A stretch of 64,000 nucleotides of DNA from G963662655 sp963665015 (GTDB taxonomy: Bacteria; Cloacimonadota; Cloacimonadia; Cloacimonadales; JAIOQZ01): assembly GCA_963665015.2 (NCBI GenBank), contig CAXXSY010000003.1, forward strand, positions 1,302,001 to 1,366,000. The letters are read 5' to 3'. How positions within the stretch are numbered: the stretch's first letter is position 1; each line of letters begins with the position of its first letter. A program made the position numbers and the translations under genes. Of this stretch, positions 16,604-24,460 are shown piece after piece. Below the pieces are notes generated by a model. The model worked only from the letters and a program-made list of their open reading frames with translations, did no database searches and was not told where the DNA came from.

Positions 16604-16627
16604 ACCCGGCAACTGCACCACATAAAG

Positions 16628-16659
16628 ATGCGCTCCTTCTCATCCCTGAAGGGGCGCAT
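16628..16659 (+). terminator. Hairpin terminator after the 71-residue gene
   Basis: ATGCGCTCCTTC (16628-16639) pairs with GAAGGGGCGCAT (16648-16659), 12 bp with one G-U pair and an 8-nt loop, followed by TTCCTATT. It lies 24 bp after the stop. Confidence 0.6.
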
Positions 16660-16735
16660 TTCCTATTGTCTGAAGCAGGATTTACAGGATTTGCACGATT
16701 TACAGGATGAAGAGGTGGTTGCTCTCAATTGGAAC

Positions 16736-16753
16736 GCGGACGTCCCCGTCCGC
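16736..16753. repeat. Palindromic intergenic element, copy B
   Basis: A further exact copy of GCGGACGTCCCCGTCCGC, preceded by GGAAC and followed by AT, the same flanks as at 46616 in reverse. Confidence 0.7.
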
Positions 16754-16835
16754 ATTTTCTGCCTGGGTACGCAGATGTTTCGTCTGCATATTTTTCTTCG
16801 TAGCGCTCGACCTCGGGGTGTGACTGGTTCCCTCG

Positions 16836-17147
16836 TAGCGCTCGACCTCCGGGCGAGCCTCTTCTGAGTCGTGTAGCTGAAATCAACATTCGGAAGAACC
16901 TCCGGTACATTCAGAAGTTGATTCCCCGCTGTAGCGCTCGATCTCCGAGCGAGCCTCTTCTGAGCCGTGTAGCTGAAATCAACATTCGGAAGAACCTCCG
17001 GTACATTCAGAAGTTGATTCCCCGCTGTAGCGCTCGATCTCCGGGCGAGCCTCTTCTAAGTCGTGTAGCTGAAATCAACATTCGGAAGAACCTCCGGTAC
17101 ATTCAGAAGTTGATTCCCCGCTGTAGCGCTCGACCTCCGAGCGATCC
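16836..17147. repeat. 96-bp tandem repeat with internal hairpin
   Basis: The anchor TAGCGCTCGA(C/T)CTCCG(G/A) appears at 16836, 16932, 17028 and 17124, so the period is exactly 96 bp, with three full units and a start of a fourth; a shorter piece lies at 16801. Each unit contains AATCAAC...GTTGATT arms (for example 16881-16887 and 16917-16923) around an imperfect hairpin. A diverged single unit lies at 46646-46731. The period divides by three, so it stays open in some frames, but it has no coding character. The 540-bp gap 16604-17147 holds nothing else. Confidence 0.85.
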
Positions 17148-17609
17148 TTACTTCAGAGCTATGGCGAAGTAGAACATCAGAATAACGTAAACAACCGTCA
17201 GCAAGCTACTGCGCAGAAACCGCCTGGTCTGGATCGGCTTTGTCGTCAACGTTCTATATCCGTGCAGAATCGCGGCCTGCAAGAGATAGACAGCGTATCC
17301 AATTAGCACCACCACCATTCCGGCGGTTCCCAATGGGCACAAAGTCGCCATGATTGCGGACAGTCCGAACGCCAGATTTGCGAAACCCACTTCGAATTGC
17401 CAGTCGGGGCGATCCGTTTTCCAGCCCAACCGCTCGGCATCCTTCTTGTGAAACGGAACATGCGTGACGAAGCTGATAATGCCGACCAGTCCGACCATCC
17501 CGAATGTCACGATCTTCAACGCGAGTTCGGGTTGTGTCAGGTAATAGAATCCGAAAAAGACGGAGAAAAAGACGATAAGGTAGCGAAGAATTACGAGCAT
17601 TTGTAACAT
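17148..17609 (-). CDS. Small integral membrane protein, DUF6790-like
   Basis: A 153-residue protein with four or five hydrophobic helices. The centre reads H-K-K-D-A-E-R-L-G-W and then FEVGFANLAFG, a pattern I associate with the DUF6790 family of unknown function (GW..., E-V-G-F-A-N-L-A-F-G). No enzymatic motif is visible. It lies 11 bp after folK in the same direction and may be the last gene of the long leftward operon, with its stop directly beside the 96-bp repeats. Confidence 0.65.
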   Translation of the reverse strand: MLQMLVILRYLIVFFSVFFGFYYLTQPELALKIVTFGMVGLVGIISFVTHVPFHKKDAERLGWKTDRPDWQFEVGFANLAFGLSAIMATLCPLGTAGMVVVLIGYAVYLLQAAILHGYRTLTTKPIQTRRFLRSSLLTVVYVILMFYFAIALK

Positions 17610-17620
17610 ATCATATCCCC

Positions 17621-18079
17621 TTACGATTCGAGCCTTTCAAACAGTTGCGAGACCGTCATGTTCAGGATGGGGTGCACCAGGTCGGGATCGATTTCCACCA
17701 GTGGTTCGAGCACGAATCTGCGCTCGTGCGCGTGGATGTGTGGAATCTTGAGGTGCTCTTGCTGGATCACCCGGTCGCCGTAGAAGACGATATCGATGTC
17801 GATGGTGCGCGGACCCCACCGGATATTGCGTTCACGCCCGATCCGGCGCTCGATATCCTGGCACGCCTTCAGTAGGTCATCGGGCGTGAGGGTCGTCTCG
17901 ATTCGGGCCGCGCAGTTGAGGAATTGCGGTTGCCGTGTATAGCCCCACGGCTTGGTTTCGATAATGCTGCTGGTCTTCTCCAGAAGCGTTTCCGGAAGCG
18001 CCTCCAGCATGTGAAGCGCCGTCCTCAGATTGGCATCGCGTTCACCGAGGTTGGAGCCCAGCGAGAGCCACACGATCAT
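17621..18079 (-). CDS. folK: 2-amino-4-hydroxy-6-hydroxymethyldihydropteridine pyrophosphokinase
   Basis: A 152-residue HPPK, the usual length. It transfers pyrophosphate from ATP to 6-hydroxymethyl-7,8-dihydropterin in folate synthesis. The N-terminal SLGSNLGERDANL, the pterin-binding Phe/Asn region (PQFLNCAARIET) and R-W-G-P-R-T-I-D-I-D-I-V-F-Y, whose two Asp bind magnesium, are all present, as is the C-terminal H-P-H... type end (FVLEPLVEIDPDLVHP). It directly abuts folB, which makes its substrate. Confidence 0.95.
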   Translation of the reverse strand: MIVWLSLGSNLGERDANLRTALHMLEALPETLLEKTSSIIETKPWGYTRQPQFLNCAARIETTLTPDDLLKACQDIERRIGRERNIRWGPRTIDIDIVFYGDRVIQQEHLKIPHIHAHERRFVLEPLVEIDPDLVHPILNMTVSQLFERLES

Positions 18080-18436
18080 TCAGCGCCTTCGCTCCATCTC
18101 GACTTCGACGCCATCCAGCGAGGCGTTGATCGCAACGAAAGGTTTCTTGATGCGGATGTTCGCACAGACGATCTCTTGGAAGTCCATGAAGAGCTTGTCA
18201 AGAATCTCGTTGGCGCATTTCTCCAGAACGTAGAACTGGTGCGTCTCCATGATGTTTTTCACTTCGTCGAAAACTTTCGTATAGTCAACCGTCTGCTCCA
18301 GCGAGTGGATGCCCTGGTCGAGTTTCGGGTCGGTTTCCACCGTGAGCGTCACGATGAAGCGCTGCCCCAGTTTGCGTTCTTCCGGATGCACGCCGTGGTA
18401 GCCGTAAAAGATCATATTGTTCAGATGGATTTTCAT
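18080..18436 (-). CDS. folB: Dihydroneopterin aldolase
   Basis: A 118-residue FolB. It splits dihydroneopterin into hydroxymethyldihydropterin and glycolaldehyde. Family marks are Y-G-Y-H-G-V-H-P-E-E-R near residue 12 with the substrate Glu, DYTKVFDEV, and the C-terminal lysine of IRIKKPFVAI. It overlaps the start of folK's region by zero bases (adjacent) and overlaps the RseC-like gene by 4 bp, so translation is coupled. Confidence 0.92.
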   Translation of the reverse strand: MKIHLNNMIFYGYHGVHPEERKLGQRFIVTLTVETDPKLDQGIHSLEQTVDYTKVFDEVKNIMETHQFYVLEKCANEILDKLFMDFQEIVCANIRIKKPFVAINASLDGVEVEMERRR

Positions 18437-18858
18437 GATTCCTCCAGTATTTCAAGGATTTCCACCCTGATCTTGCCTGCCATCATCTGATCGACCCCGT
18501 AGATGATCAATCCGCTGAAGATCAGGCCGCCGATGGATATGAGGATGCTGTAAACCTCCGCGACATTCAGGAAATAGCGTGCCACGGAGAAGAAGAGTAC
18601 CATCATCAGGATCGGCACGATGAACACGACGAACGAGGAAAACACCCTCGCCACCGCCGATATCTCGATCCGAACGCAGTCGCCCGGCTTGAGCGACATA
18701 TCCGTCTTGATCCGGTGCTCGACCGTCTTGTCTTTGCCCATGCACATGCCGCTGATCATGCAACTGTCGCAGGCATCGGTTCTGCCTACGACGACGGTCG
18801 CCACGCCATTTTCATATGATTTCACGATCCCTTTTTCGATGCCGTCGTCCATCTTCAT
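18433..18858 (-). CDS. RseC/MucC family membrane protein
   Basis: A 141-residue protein of the SoxR-reducing/RseC family: an N-terminal soluble domain with three Cys (D-A-C-D-S-C-M-I-S-G-M-C), then LKPGDCVRIEI and two membrane helices (about 70-125). RseC-type proteins are linked to Rnf/Rsx redox complexes and to envelope stress control. Here it stands between rfaE2 and folB, 1 bp from rfaE2 and overlapping folB, while a related NQR operon is about 20 kb away. A link to that pump is inference. Confidence 0.8.
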   Translation of the reverse strand: MKMDDGIEKGIVKSYENGVATVVVGRTDACDSCMISGMCMGKDKTVEHRIKTDMSLKPGDCVRIEISAVARVFSSFVVFIVPILMMVLFFSVARYFLNVAEVYSILISIGGLIFSGLIIYGVDQMMAGKIRVEILEILEES

Positions 18859-18859
18859 G

Positions 18860-19336
18860 TCAATCGCCTTCCTTTTCCCGGATTCGCCGGATCATTTCCG
18901 TGGTCGATCGGCCCTCGATGAAGCGCAGGCTCTTGACGATCCCGCCGTTCTTCATCACGATATCCGCACCGACGATCTGGTCCGGTTCCCAGTCGCCGCC
19001 TTTGACCAGTACGTTGGGCTTCAGTGCGTCGATCAGTTCGTAAGGAGTGTCTTCGTCGAAGATCACGACGTAGTCCACCGACTCGAGAGCAGAGAGGACG
19101 GTCGCACGGTCACGCTGGTTGTTGACCGGTCTGCCGTCGCCCTTGAGCCTTCGCACCGAGGAATCGCTGTTCAAGCCCACCACGAGGATGTCGCCCAGCG
19201 ATTTCGCATCGTTCAGATACACGACGTGCCCCACGTGCAGGATGTCGAAGCACCCGTTCGTAAAAACGACTTTTTTGTTCTTGTGCAGCTCCAGAAGGGA
19301 CTGTAGCTCGACGGTTTTCTTTATCTTCTCATGCAT
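18860..19336 (-). CDS. rfaE2: D-glycero-beta-D-manno-heptose 1-phosphate adenylyltransferase
   Basis: A 158-residue nucleotidyltransferase corresponding to the C-terminal half of HldE. It makes ADP-heptose for the lipopolysaccharide inner core. The family signature V-F-T-N-G-C-F-D-I-L-H-V-G-H is at residues 24-37, followed by GLNSDSSVRRLKG and the C-terminal S-T-T-E-M-I motif. The kinase half (RfaE1) is not in the window. It is the gene after the cyclase, 16 bp downstream, in the leftward operon. Confidence 0.92.
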   Translation of the reverse strand: MHEKIKKTVELQSLLELHKNKKVVFTNGCFDILHVGHVVYLNDAKSLGDILVVGLNSDSSVRRLKGDGRPVNNQRDRATVLSALESVDYVVIFDEDTPYELIDALKPNVLVKGGDWEPDQIVGADIVMKNGGIVKSLRFIEGRSTTEMIRRIREKEGD

Positions 19337-19352
19337 GGTTTACACTCCGTTT

Positions 19353-21242
19353 TCATGTTTCTTTGAGTCCGATCAGGGAATAGATTTTCACAGCTTCCTC
19401 CTTTCCCTTCACCTTCACTTCACCAAGATAACGTACATCGACCTCATCCTTTACAAACTTCAGCGTCCGTTCGCTGAGGATGATCTTGTGCTCGGCGTCG
19501 TACTCCTTGTTGAGCGCTTCCAGGCGAGCGCCAAGGTTGATGTTGTCGCCGATCGCGGTATAGTCGAATATCTGCTCGGAACCGAGGTTTCCCACTGTGG
19601 CGGGGCCGCTGTTCAAGCCGATGCCGATCTCGAAAATCTCGTTCCCTTCCGAGCGCCATTTCTCCTGGAGCTTCTCCAGCTCGACGCGCATCTCCAGCGC
19701 GACCCGGCACGCGACCAGCGCATGGTTCTTCAGTTCGACCGGCACTCCGAACAGCGCCATGATTTCATCGCCCACGAATTTGTCCAGCGTTCCCTTGTGA
19801 CGGATGATGCAATCGACCATCGCGGTGAGGTATTCCCGCAGCATCGCCACGGTCTTCTCCGGCGAATGACTCTCCGTGTAGGTGGTGAACGACCGGATAT
19901 CGGAGAACAGCACCGTAATCACCTTTTCCTCGCCGCCGTACTTGAGCTTGTCGGGATGTCGCAGCAGTTCGTTGACCAGTTCCGGCGCCATATACTGCCG
20001 GAAGGCGTTACGTATCTGCCGTTTCTCTCTCGAGGTGCGGATGTAGTGCCGAACCAGGCTGACGAAGTAGAGCAGCAGGATCAGCACCGGGATTTCGAGG
20101 TTCGGTGCATAGGTGTCCAACCTCGTGATAAGCTGGTACGTTCCGATCATGCCGAGGACGATCAGCACGACGGTCGCGATCAGGGAAATATTGGGCGGGA
20201 TGCGGACAAAGAAGTAGCTGAGCACGACGAAAAGGATAAACTGGATCAGCAGCCACCAGATGAACGGGAACCGGTTGATCGTGTCGTGGTTCAGGCACAT
20301 CTCCATGAAGTTGGCGTGGATTTCCACACCCGGTGTCAGACCCGAGTAGAACGGCGTGCTGAAGTAGTCGTGGTGCTCTTTCAGGGTGGAACCGAGCAGG
20401 ACGATCTTGCCTGTCAGGACGCTGTCGGCGAGGATATGGTTTTCGTAGGAGTCGAGATCGAAGTCGGAGATGTCGAACGCCATATCATCGACGATCTGGT
20501 AGAGCGGGACCCACTGGAATGTGCCGGACGGTCCGTAGAACCGGTTCATGGCGGTGTTGGTGCCGAATTTCGGTATCTCGATCGGATTGTCTCCGTCGAT
20601 ACGGAATGGGTTGCCGTCCTCGATATTGGTCAACATCTGACCGAGCCCGTCGTTGAGTAACGCCAGGCCGAGGACGCCCAGCGAGTAGTAGTTGCTCTCC
20701 CGGTACTTCTGGAAGAGCGAATAGTGTCGCACGAAGCCGTCCGCGTCGGTGTGGATGTTGACGACGCCCCAGAGGACGCCGGCGTCCTGAAGCGGCTCGA
20801 TGGGCGGAATGATTCGTTCGTGCAAATAGCCCGCGTGCTGTTCGCGGAGGACGGACCCCGCCATCACCAGCCGGTCGCGGTACTTCGCGCAGGTCGCGGC
20901 GAGGATGCTGTCCTCGACAGCGTTCCTGGGCTCGGTGAATTCGATATCGACCACCAGCAGTTTCGCGCCGGCCTCGAAGATGTTCTCGATCAGCTTGGCG
21001 TAGATCGTCCTTGGATAGGGCCAACTGTAGGTCTCGATGGAGTCGAAGGTGTCCTGGTCGATGTTGACGATAAGGATGTCTTCGGACACCTCCTCGGGGC
21101 CCCGATACTGGACGAAGGTGTCATAGACTTTGTAGTCGAAATGGACCCAGAAATCGGTGAGAAAAAAGATTTGCAGAAGGATGAACAGCAGAAGCAGGAA
21201 CGCGAAAAATTTAAGATTTTTGGTGATAATATCGAATCTCAT
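19353..21242 (-). CDS. CHASE2-domain adenylate/guanylate cyclase
   Basis: A 629-residue membrane protein. A helix near residues 10-30, then a roughly 300-residue extracytoplasmic CHASE2 sensor (ILIVNIDQDTFDSIETY, WPYPRTIYAKLIE, GKIVLLGSTLKEHHDYF), three membrane helices (about 330-405) and a class III cyclase domain. The cyclase keeps both metal-binding Asp (L-F-S-D-I-R and V-G-D-E-I-M), the Lys for the base (LDKFVGDE) and YTAIGDNINLGARLE, so it should be active, probably making cAMP. I start at ATG 21242 after GGATGGG; GTG 21284 would lie in the preceding terminator. It follows the barrel/FecR genes. Confidence 0.92.
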   Translation of the reverse strand: MRFDIITKNLKFFAFLLLLFILLQIFFLTDFWVHFDYKVYDTFVQYRGPEEVSEDILIVNIDQDTFDSIETYSWPYPRTIYAKLIENIFEAGAKLLVVDIEFTEPRNAVEDSILAATCAKYRDRLVMAGSVLREQHAGYLHERIIPPIEPLQDAGVLWGVVNIHTDADGFVRHYSLFQKYRESNYYSLGVLGLALLNDGLGQMLTNIEDGNPFRIDGDNPIEIPKFGTNTAMNRFYGPSGTFQWVPLYQIVDDMAFDISDFDLDSYENHILADSVLTGKIVLLGSTLKEHHDYFSTPFYSGLTPGVEIHANFMEMCLNHDTINRFPFIWWLLIQFILFVVLSYFFVRIPPNISLIATVVLIVLGMIGTYQLITRLDTYAPNLEIPVLILLLYFVSLVRHYIRTSREKRQIRNAFRQYMAPELVNELLRHPDKLKYGGEEKVITVLFSDIRSFTTYTESHSPEKTVAMLREYLTAMVDCIIRHKGTLDKFVGDEIMALFGVPVELKNHALVACRVALEMRVELEKLQEKWRSEGNEIFEIGIGLNSGPATVGNLGSEQIFDYTAIGDNINLGARLEALNKEYDAEHKIILSERTLKFVKDEVDVRYLGEVKVKGKEEAVKIYSLIGLKET

Positions 21243-21266
21243 GACCCATCCGGTGTTGTAAAAAAA

Positions 21267-21290
21267 CTGGCGGTGATTGCTCACCGCCAG
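21267..21290 (-). terminator. Strong intrinsic terminator after the outer-membrane barrel gene
   Basis: Read leftward, CTGGCGGTGA-GCAA-TCACCGCCAG is a perfect 10-bp stem with a 4-nt loop followed by seven T. It lies 10 bp past the stop of the barrel gene and before the cyclase start, so the cyclase is either reduced by partial termination or has its own promoter. Confidence 0.88.
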
Positions 21291-21300
21291 TCGTTATGAA

Positions 21301-23751
21301 TCAGAATCGATAACTCGCCTTGAATTTTACATCGTAGCGCGAGTAGTCGTTATCGCTGAGTTCGTTGTCTGTGAAGTTTCGCAATCCGAAGCTGAGCATG
21401 GTGTCGAGGTCTTCGATCACCATGTAGGATGTGCCGATACTCGTGTTGAATACATCCTGAGAGGTATCGGTTTTATCGAGGGAGACGTTGTTGGTCTTGC
21501 TGTCGCTGTCGCCGGAGACGGTTGTCCAGCTTATGCTCCAGAACGGTTTCAGGCGGTCCTCGATAAATTTCCAGTCCATCCTGCCATAGAGCGTGTTGTA
21601 CGCGGTGTTGGACTCCTCAGTTACGAGCTGCGTTGCGCTCGCGTTGTTCGGATCATCGATCGGATTGTTGTATTCCTGATCGAAATCCTGACTGGTGGTG
21701 CTGAACTGCAAGACAGTCTTCACCGGCAGGTCTCGGAAGCGCGAGACTGCCGAGAGGGAAATGGTGCTCATATTGTCTTCGTAGTTGTTGTACATGTCGC
21801 TCTCGCCGTTGCTTACATCGTAACCGACGGAGAAAAGGGTCGGAACAGCCGAAAGACCGATCGCGTCGTACGACAGCCCGAAGTTCATCTGGGTGACGGT
21901 CTGATCGAGCTTCGATTCGATTTCTTCGGCGTCGTTCTCGTTGGTCGAGATGCTGTAACCGAGCCGCAGCGCTGGAAGTCCGCGCGGGCCGACGGTCAAC
22001 TGCGTGAACCAGTTCAACGATTCGTTCGTGCTCTCTTTCTGTTCGGCGAGGTTGTCTTCCTGCCAGTTCACACCCAGAGCCAGTTGAATCTGGTTGTCCC
22101 AGAAGGTGACGTTGTCCGTGACCGAAAGGACGGAAGCGTCGTTCTGCAGGTAGCTGGCGGAGAGCGAGTTGTACGCTGAGCCGATCTCGGAATAGGAGAT
22201 AGACAGGAAGTTTCGATACACACGAAGTTGCGAGTAGAGTCTCAATGCGAGGCTCGATTTCCCTGGCTCGATCGGCTCCATGTTCTTGTTGATGACGATC
22301 AGGTCTTCCACGGACTCGGGATCGAGCGGGAACTCGTCGGTCGATTCTTCGCCGTACAGATAGTCGTTCAGCTCATCCTTGGTCATCGCGCCATCGTATG
22401 TGTCACGGTTGTAGAAGCTTACCGCTGCTTCCGCGCCCAGCACGAATGCTCTGCGGAAGGTGGCGAGCTGCATATCGGTACCGATGACCAGGTTGTCCTT
22501 GGGGGTGTTGACATGGACGCCGTCGCTGTTGATGACTTCCTTCTCGTCCAGCGAGAAGCGTTCGTCCTTGTTCTTCACGACGCTCAGACCCCAGAGGAAC
22601 GTTGATCTGGTACCGGCTTCGGTGCGGAAACCGAACGTGTTGCGCTTGAAGGTACCGGTTTCTCTGATGGTGTGGGTACCGTCGGTGTTTTCGACATATT
22701 CGCCGTCGATCTGGCGCTTCGATTCACCGTAGAGCACCTTCAACCGCAGTCCGTCGAGATTCAAATCTCCGTGGATACCGCGAACGTTCTTGTTGTTCAT
22801 GGTGAAGGAGTCGAAGTAAGGCGAGTCGTCACCGAGCAACAGCTCGAAGTGCGGAACCTGGATGCCGAACGTGTAGCGGTTCAATGGCTGGCGATCGCTG
22901 TTCTCTTCCGATGTGAGATAGAGTTTGGTGAACATGTTGAACCAGCGCTGCTGCGACTTGACCTTGATGTCCCAGTCGCCGCGCTTGTTGTCGTCGGATT
23001 CTTTATCGTAATCGGTGTTGTCGTAGGTGCCGGTGAAGCGAACGTGCCCGGTCATGTTCATGGGGAGTCTGACCGCTTCCCGACCGCTGACCTTGGTCTG
23101 CCAGCTCCGCGAGACGATCGGCTTTCCGCTCATGGTCTCTGCCTTGATCTGGAAACTGTGACGTCCGGCGGGTACTTTCTCCATGCGCAGGCTGAGCATG
23201 TTTCCGGTGATGGTAGCCCGTTCTGTTATATCGTTTCCGTCGAAGAGCACCTGGATCGTCGAGACGTCGATCTCGTCCATCATGGCGAAGTAGGAGACCG
23301 CGATGATGAAGTCGGTGTTCTCCGGCACCGAGGGTGAATCGGGCGAAAGCAGGATGAAGTCGTCCGAGGGCGCTTCGGCGGCAGCCGCTTGAAGCCGGTA
23401 GGGGTTCAGGTCGGGCTGCGATGCCGGCAGGGTTTCGATCGAGCCGTTGAGCTGCTTGACCTCGAAGTAGTATTCGATGCCCTGTTCGATGATATCTGGA
23501 ATCTGCGCCGTAAAGAGCGGCTGGATTCCGGTATCGCGGGTCATCAGAACGCTGATGAAGGATTGCGAGCCGAACTGACGGTAGAAGAGGTTAACCTCAT
23601 CGACGTCGTCGATTCCCTCGATCACTTCGAGAGTGAGAATCTGCTCCGAGCCGGGCGATAGCGAGAGCGGCGGATTGTGCTTGAGCGTCACGGTCGCGGC
23701 CAGCAGGGAACAAAGGCTGATGAGTATGATGATATGGATTATTTTCTTCAT
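21301..23751 (-). CDS. Predicted outer-membrane beta-barrel protein
   Basis: An 816-residue exported protein with signal peptide MKKIIHIIILISLCSLLA. The first 230 residues look like Ig-type surface domains (PPLSLSPGSEQILTLEV). From about residue 235 the sequence alternates short amphipathic strands with acidic loops and ends K-F-K-A-S-Y-R-F, an aromatic C terminus typical of outer-membrane barrels. No known substrate motif is visible. It is 4 bp after the FecR-domain gene, and upstream of the cyclase, with a terminator between. A role as envelope sensor or export partner of the module is inferred. Confidence 0.7.
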   Translation of the reverse strand: MKKIIHIIILISLCSLLAATVTLKHNPPLSLSPGSEQILTLEVIEGIDDVDEVNLFYRQFGSQSFISVLMTRDTGIQPLFTAQIPDIIEQGIEYYFEVKQLNGSIETLPASQPDLNPYRLQAAAAEAPSDDFILLSPDSPSVPENTDFIIAVSYFAMMDEIDVSTIQVLFDGNDITERATITGNMLSLRMEKVPAGRHSFQIKAETMSGKPIVSRSWQTKVSGREAVRLPMNMTGHVRFTGTYDNTDYDKESDDNKRGDWDIKVKSQQRWFNMFTKLYLTSEENSDRQPLNRYTFGIQVPHFELLLGDDSPYFDSFTMNNKNVRGIHGDLNLDGLRLKVLYGESKRQIDGEYVENTDGTHTIRETGTFKRNTFGFRTEAGTRSTFLWGLSVVKNKDERFSLDEKEVINSDGVHVNTPKDNLVIGTDMQLATFRRAFVLGAEAAVSFYNRDTYDGAMTKDELNDYLYGEESTDEFPLDPESVEDLIVINKNMEPIEPGKSSLALRLYSQLRVYRNFLSISYSEIGSAYNSLSASYLQNDASVLSVTDNVTFWDNQIQLALGVNWQEDNLAEQKESTNESLNWFTQLTVGPRGLPALRLGYSISTNENDAEEIESKLDQTVTQMNFGLSYDAIGLSAVPTLFSVGYDVSNGESDMYNNYEDNMSTISLSAVSRFRDLPVKTVLQFSTTSQDFDQEYNNPIDDPNNASATQLVTEESNTAYNTLYGRMDWKFIEDRLKPFWSISWTTVSGDSDSKTNNVSLDKTDTSQDVFNTSIGTSYMVIEDLDTMLSFGLRNFTDNELSDNDYSRYDVKFKASYRF

Positions 23752-23755
23752 AAGC

Positions 23756-24451
23756 TTACTCCAGGTCGATGATTACTTTACGAATTTCGCCGTCCGGACC
23801 CTTCATCTCGATTTCCAGGTCGGCAGCACCGTCGAGTTCTTTGATTTCGTCTATGACTTCTTTGTCGATCTCATCTTCCATGAAGCTTTCCACTTCAATG
23901 GGACCAACGCCGCTGCTGGAGGCCTTCATTCCGGGGCCTACATCGACGGATTCACCATCCATCTTGTTTTCCAGGCGAACGGTTCCGGTGAAGGTGATCA
24001 CCTCGGTGATACCCGTATCGCTCACGGACAGCAGGAACTCGGTTCCCTTGACGCTCGCCACCGTTGTCGGGGTTTCGATCTCATAGACGCCGGCCTTCTT
24101 CATGATCTTCGAGTAGATATTACCGCGCTCGATATAGGATTTCTTGTCGAGCTGGTTGTCGCCGTTTACCTCGGCACGAATTCTCAGCGTGCTGTTCGGG
24201 AACAGTTTGATCAGGGAGCTTCCATCGACGAATTTCGCGGCGGCATACGAGTCGTCGCCGCTGTTCAGCTCATCGTTGTTCATCAGCATATCGCCCTTGC
24301 CGAGTATGCTGTTTTCTTCCCCGCGGTTCAGACCCACTTCGCCCTTGACCTTGATGGTCAGCGCGACGGGGTCCTCTGCCCAGAGCGCGATCGAAGACGC
24401 GACGAGCAGCAGGGTTATCAGGATAATCGATTGATAGTTTCTTCTTGTCAT
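23756..24451 (-). CDS. Secreted FecR-domain protein
   Basis: A 231-residue exported protein: Arg-rich start, membrane segment (IILITLLLVASSIAL) and then a FecR fold with KVKGEVGLNRGEENS, LGKGDMLMNNDELNSG, A-A-A-K-F-V-D-G-S-S-L-I-K-L and V-A-S-V-K-G-T-E-F-L-L-S. FecR domains in this form are periplasmic or surface sensors, here without any sigma factor nearby. The acidic C-terminal tail (EDEIDKEVIDEIKELDG) is unusual. It stands between the secreted 363-residue protein and the barrel gene, both within 10 bp, so the three are one transcription unit. FecR and CHASE2 domains often occur together. Confidence 0.85.
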   Translation of the reverse strand: MTRRNYQSIILITLLLVASSIALWAEDPVALTIKVKGEVGLNRGEENSILGKGDMLMNNDELNSGDDSYAAAKFVDGSSLIKLFPNSTLRIRAEVNGDNQLDKKSYIERGNIYSKIMKKAGVYEIETPTTVASVKGTEFLLSVSDTGITEVITFTGTVRLENKMDGESVDVGPGMKASSSGVGPIEVESFMEDEIDKEVIDEIKELDGAADLEIEMKGPDGEIRKVIIDLE

Positions 24452-24460
24452 AGTGCACTC

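Noticed and set aside
16918..17172. Open frame of 84 residues through the 96-bp repeats
   Set aside because: It is open only because the period is a multiple of three; it has no ribosome site and repeats the same odd sequence three times.
19119..20660. 513-residue frame antisense to rfaE2 and the cyclase
   Set aside because: Low-complexity composition and no motifs; both opposite genes have complete catalytic motifs.
21243..21284. GTG start at 21284 for the cyclase
   Set aside because: It lies in the terminator hairpin of the preceding gene; ATG 21242 has its own ribosome site.
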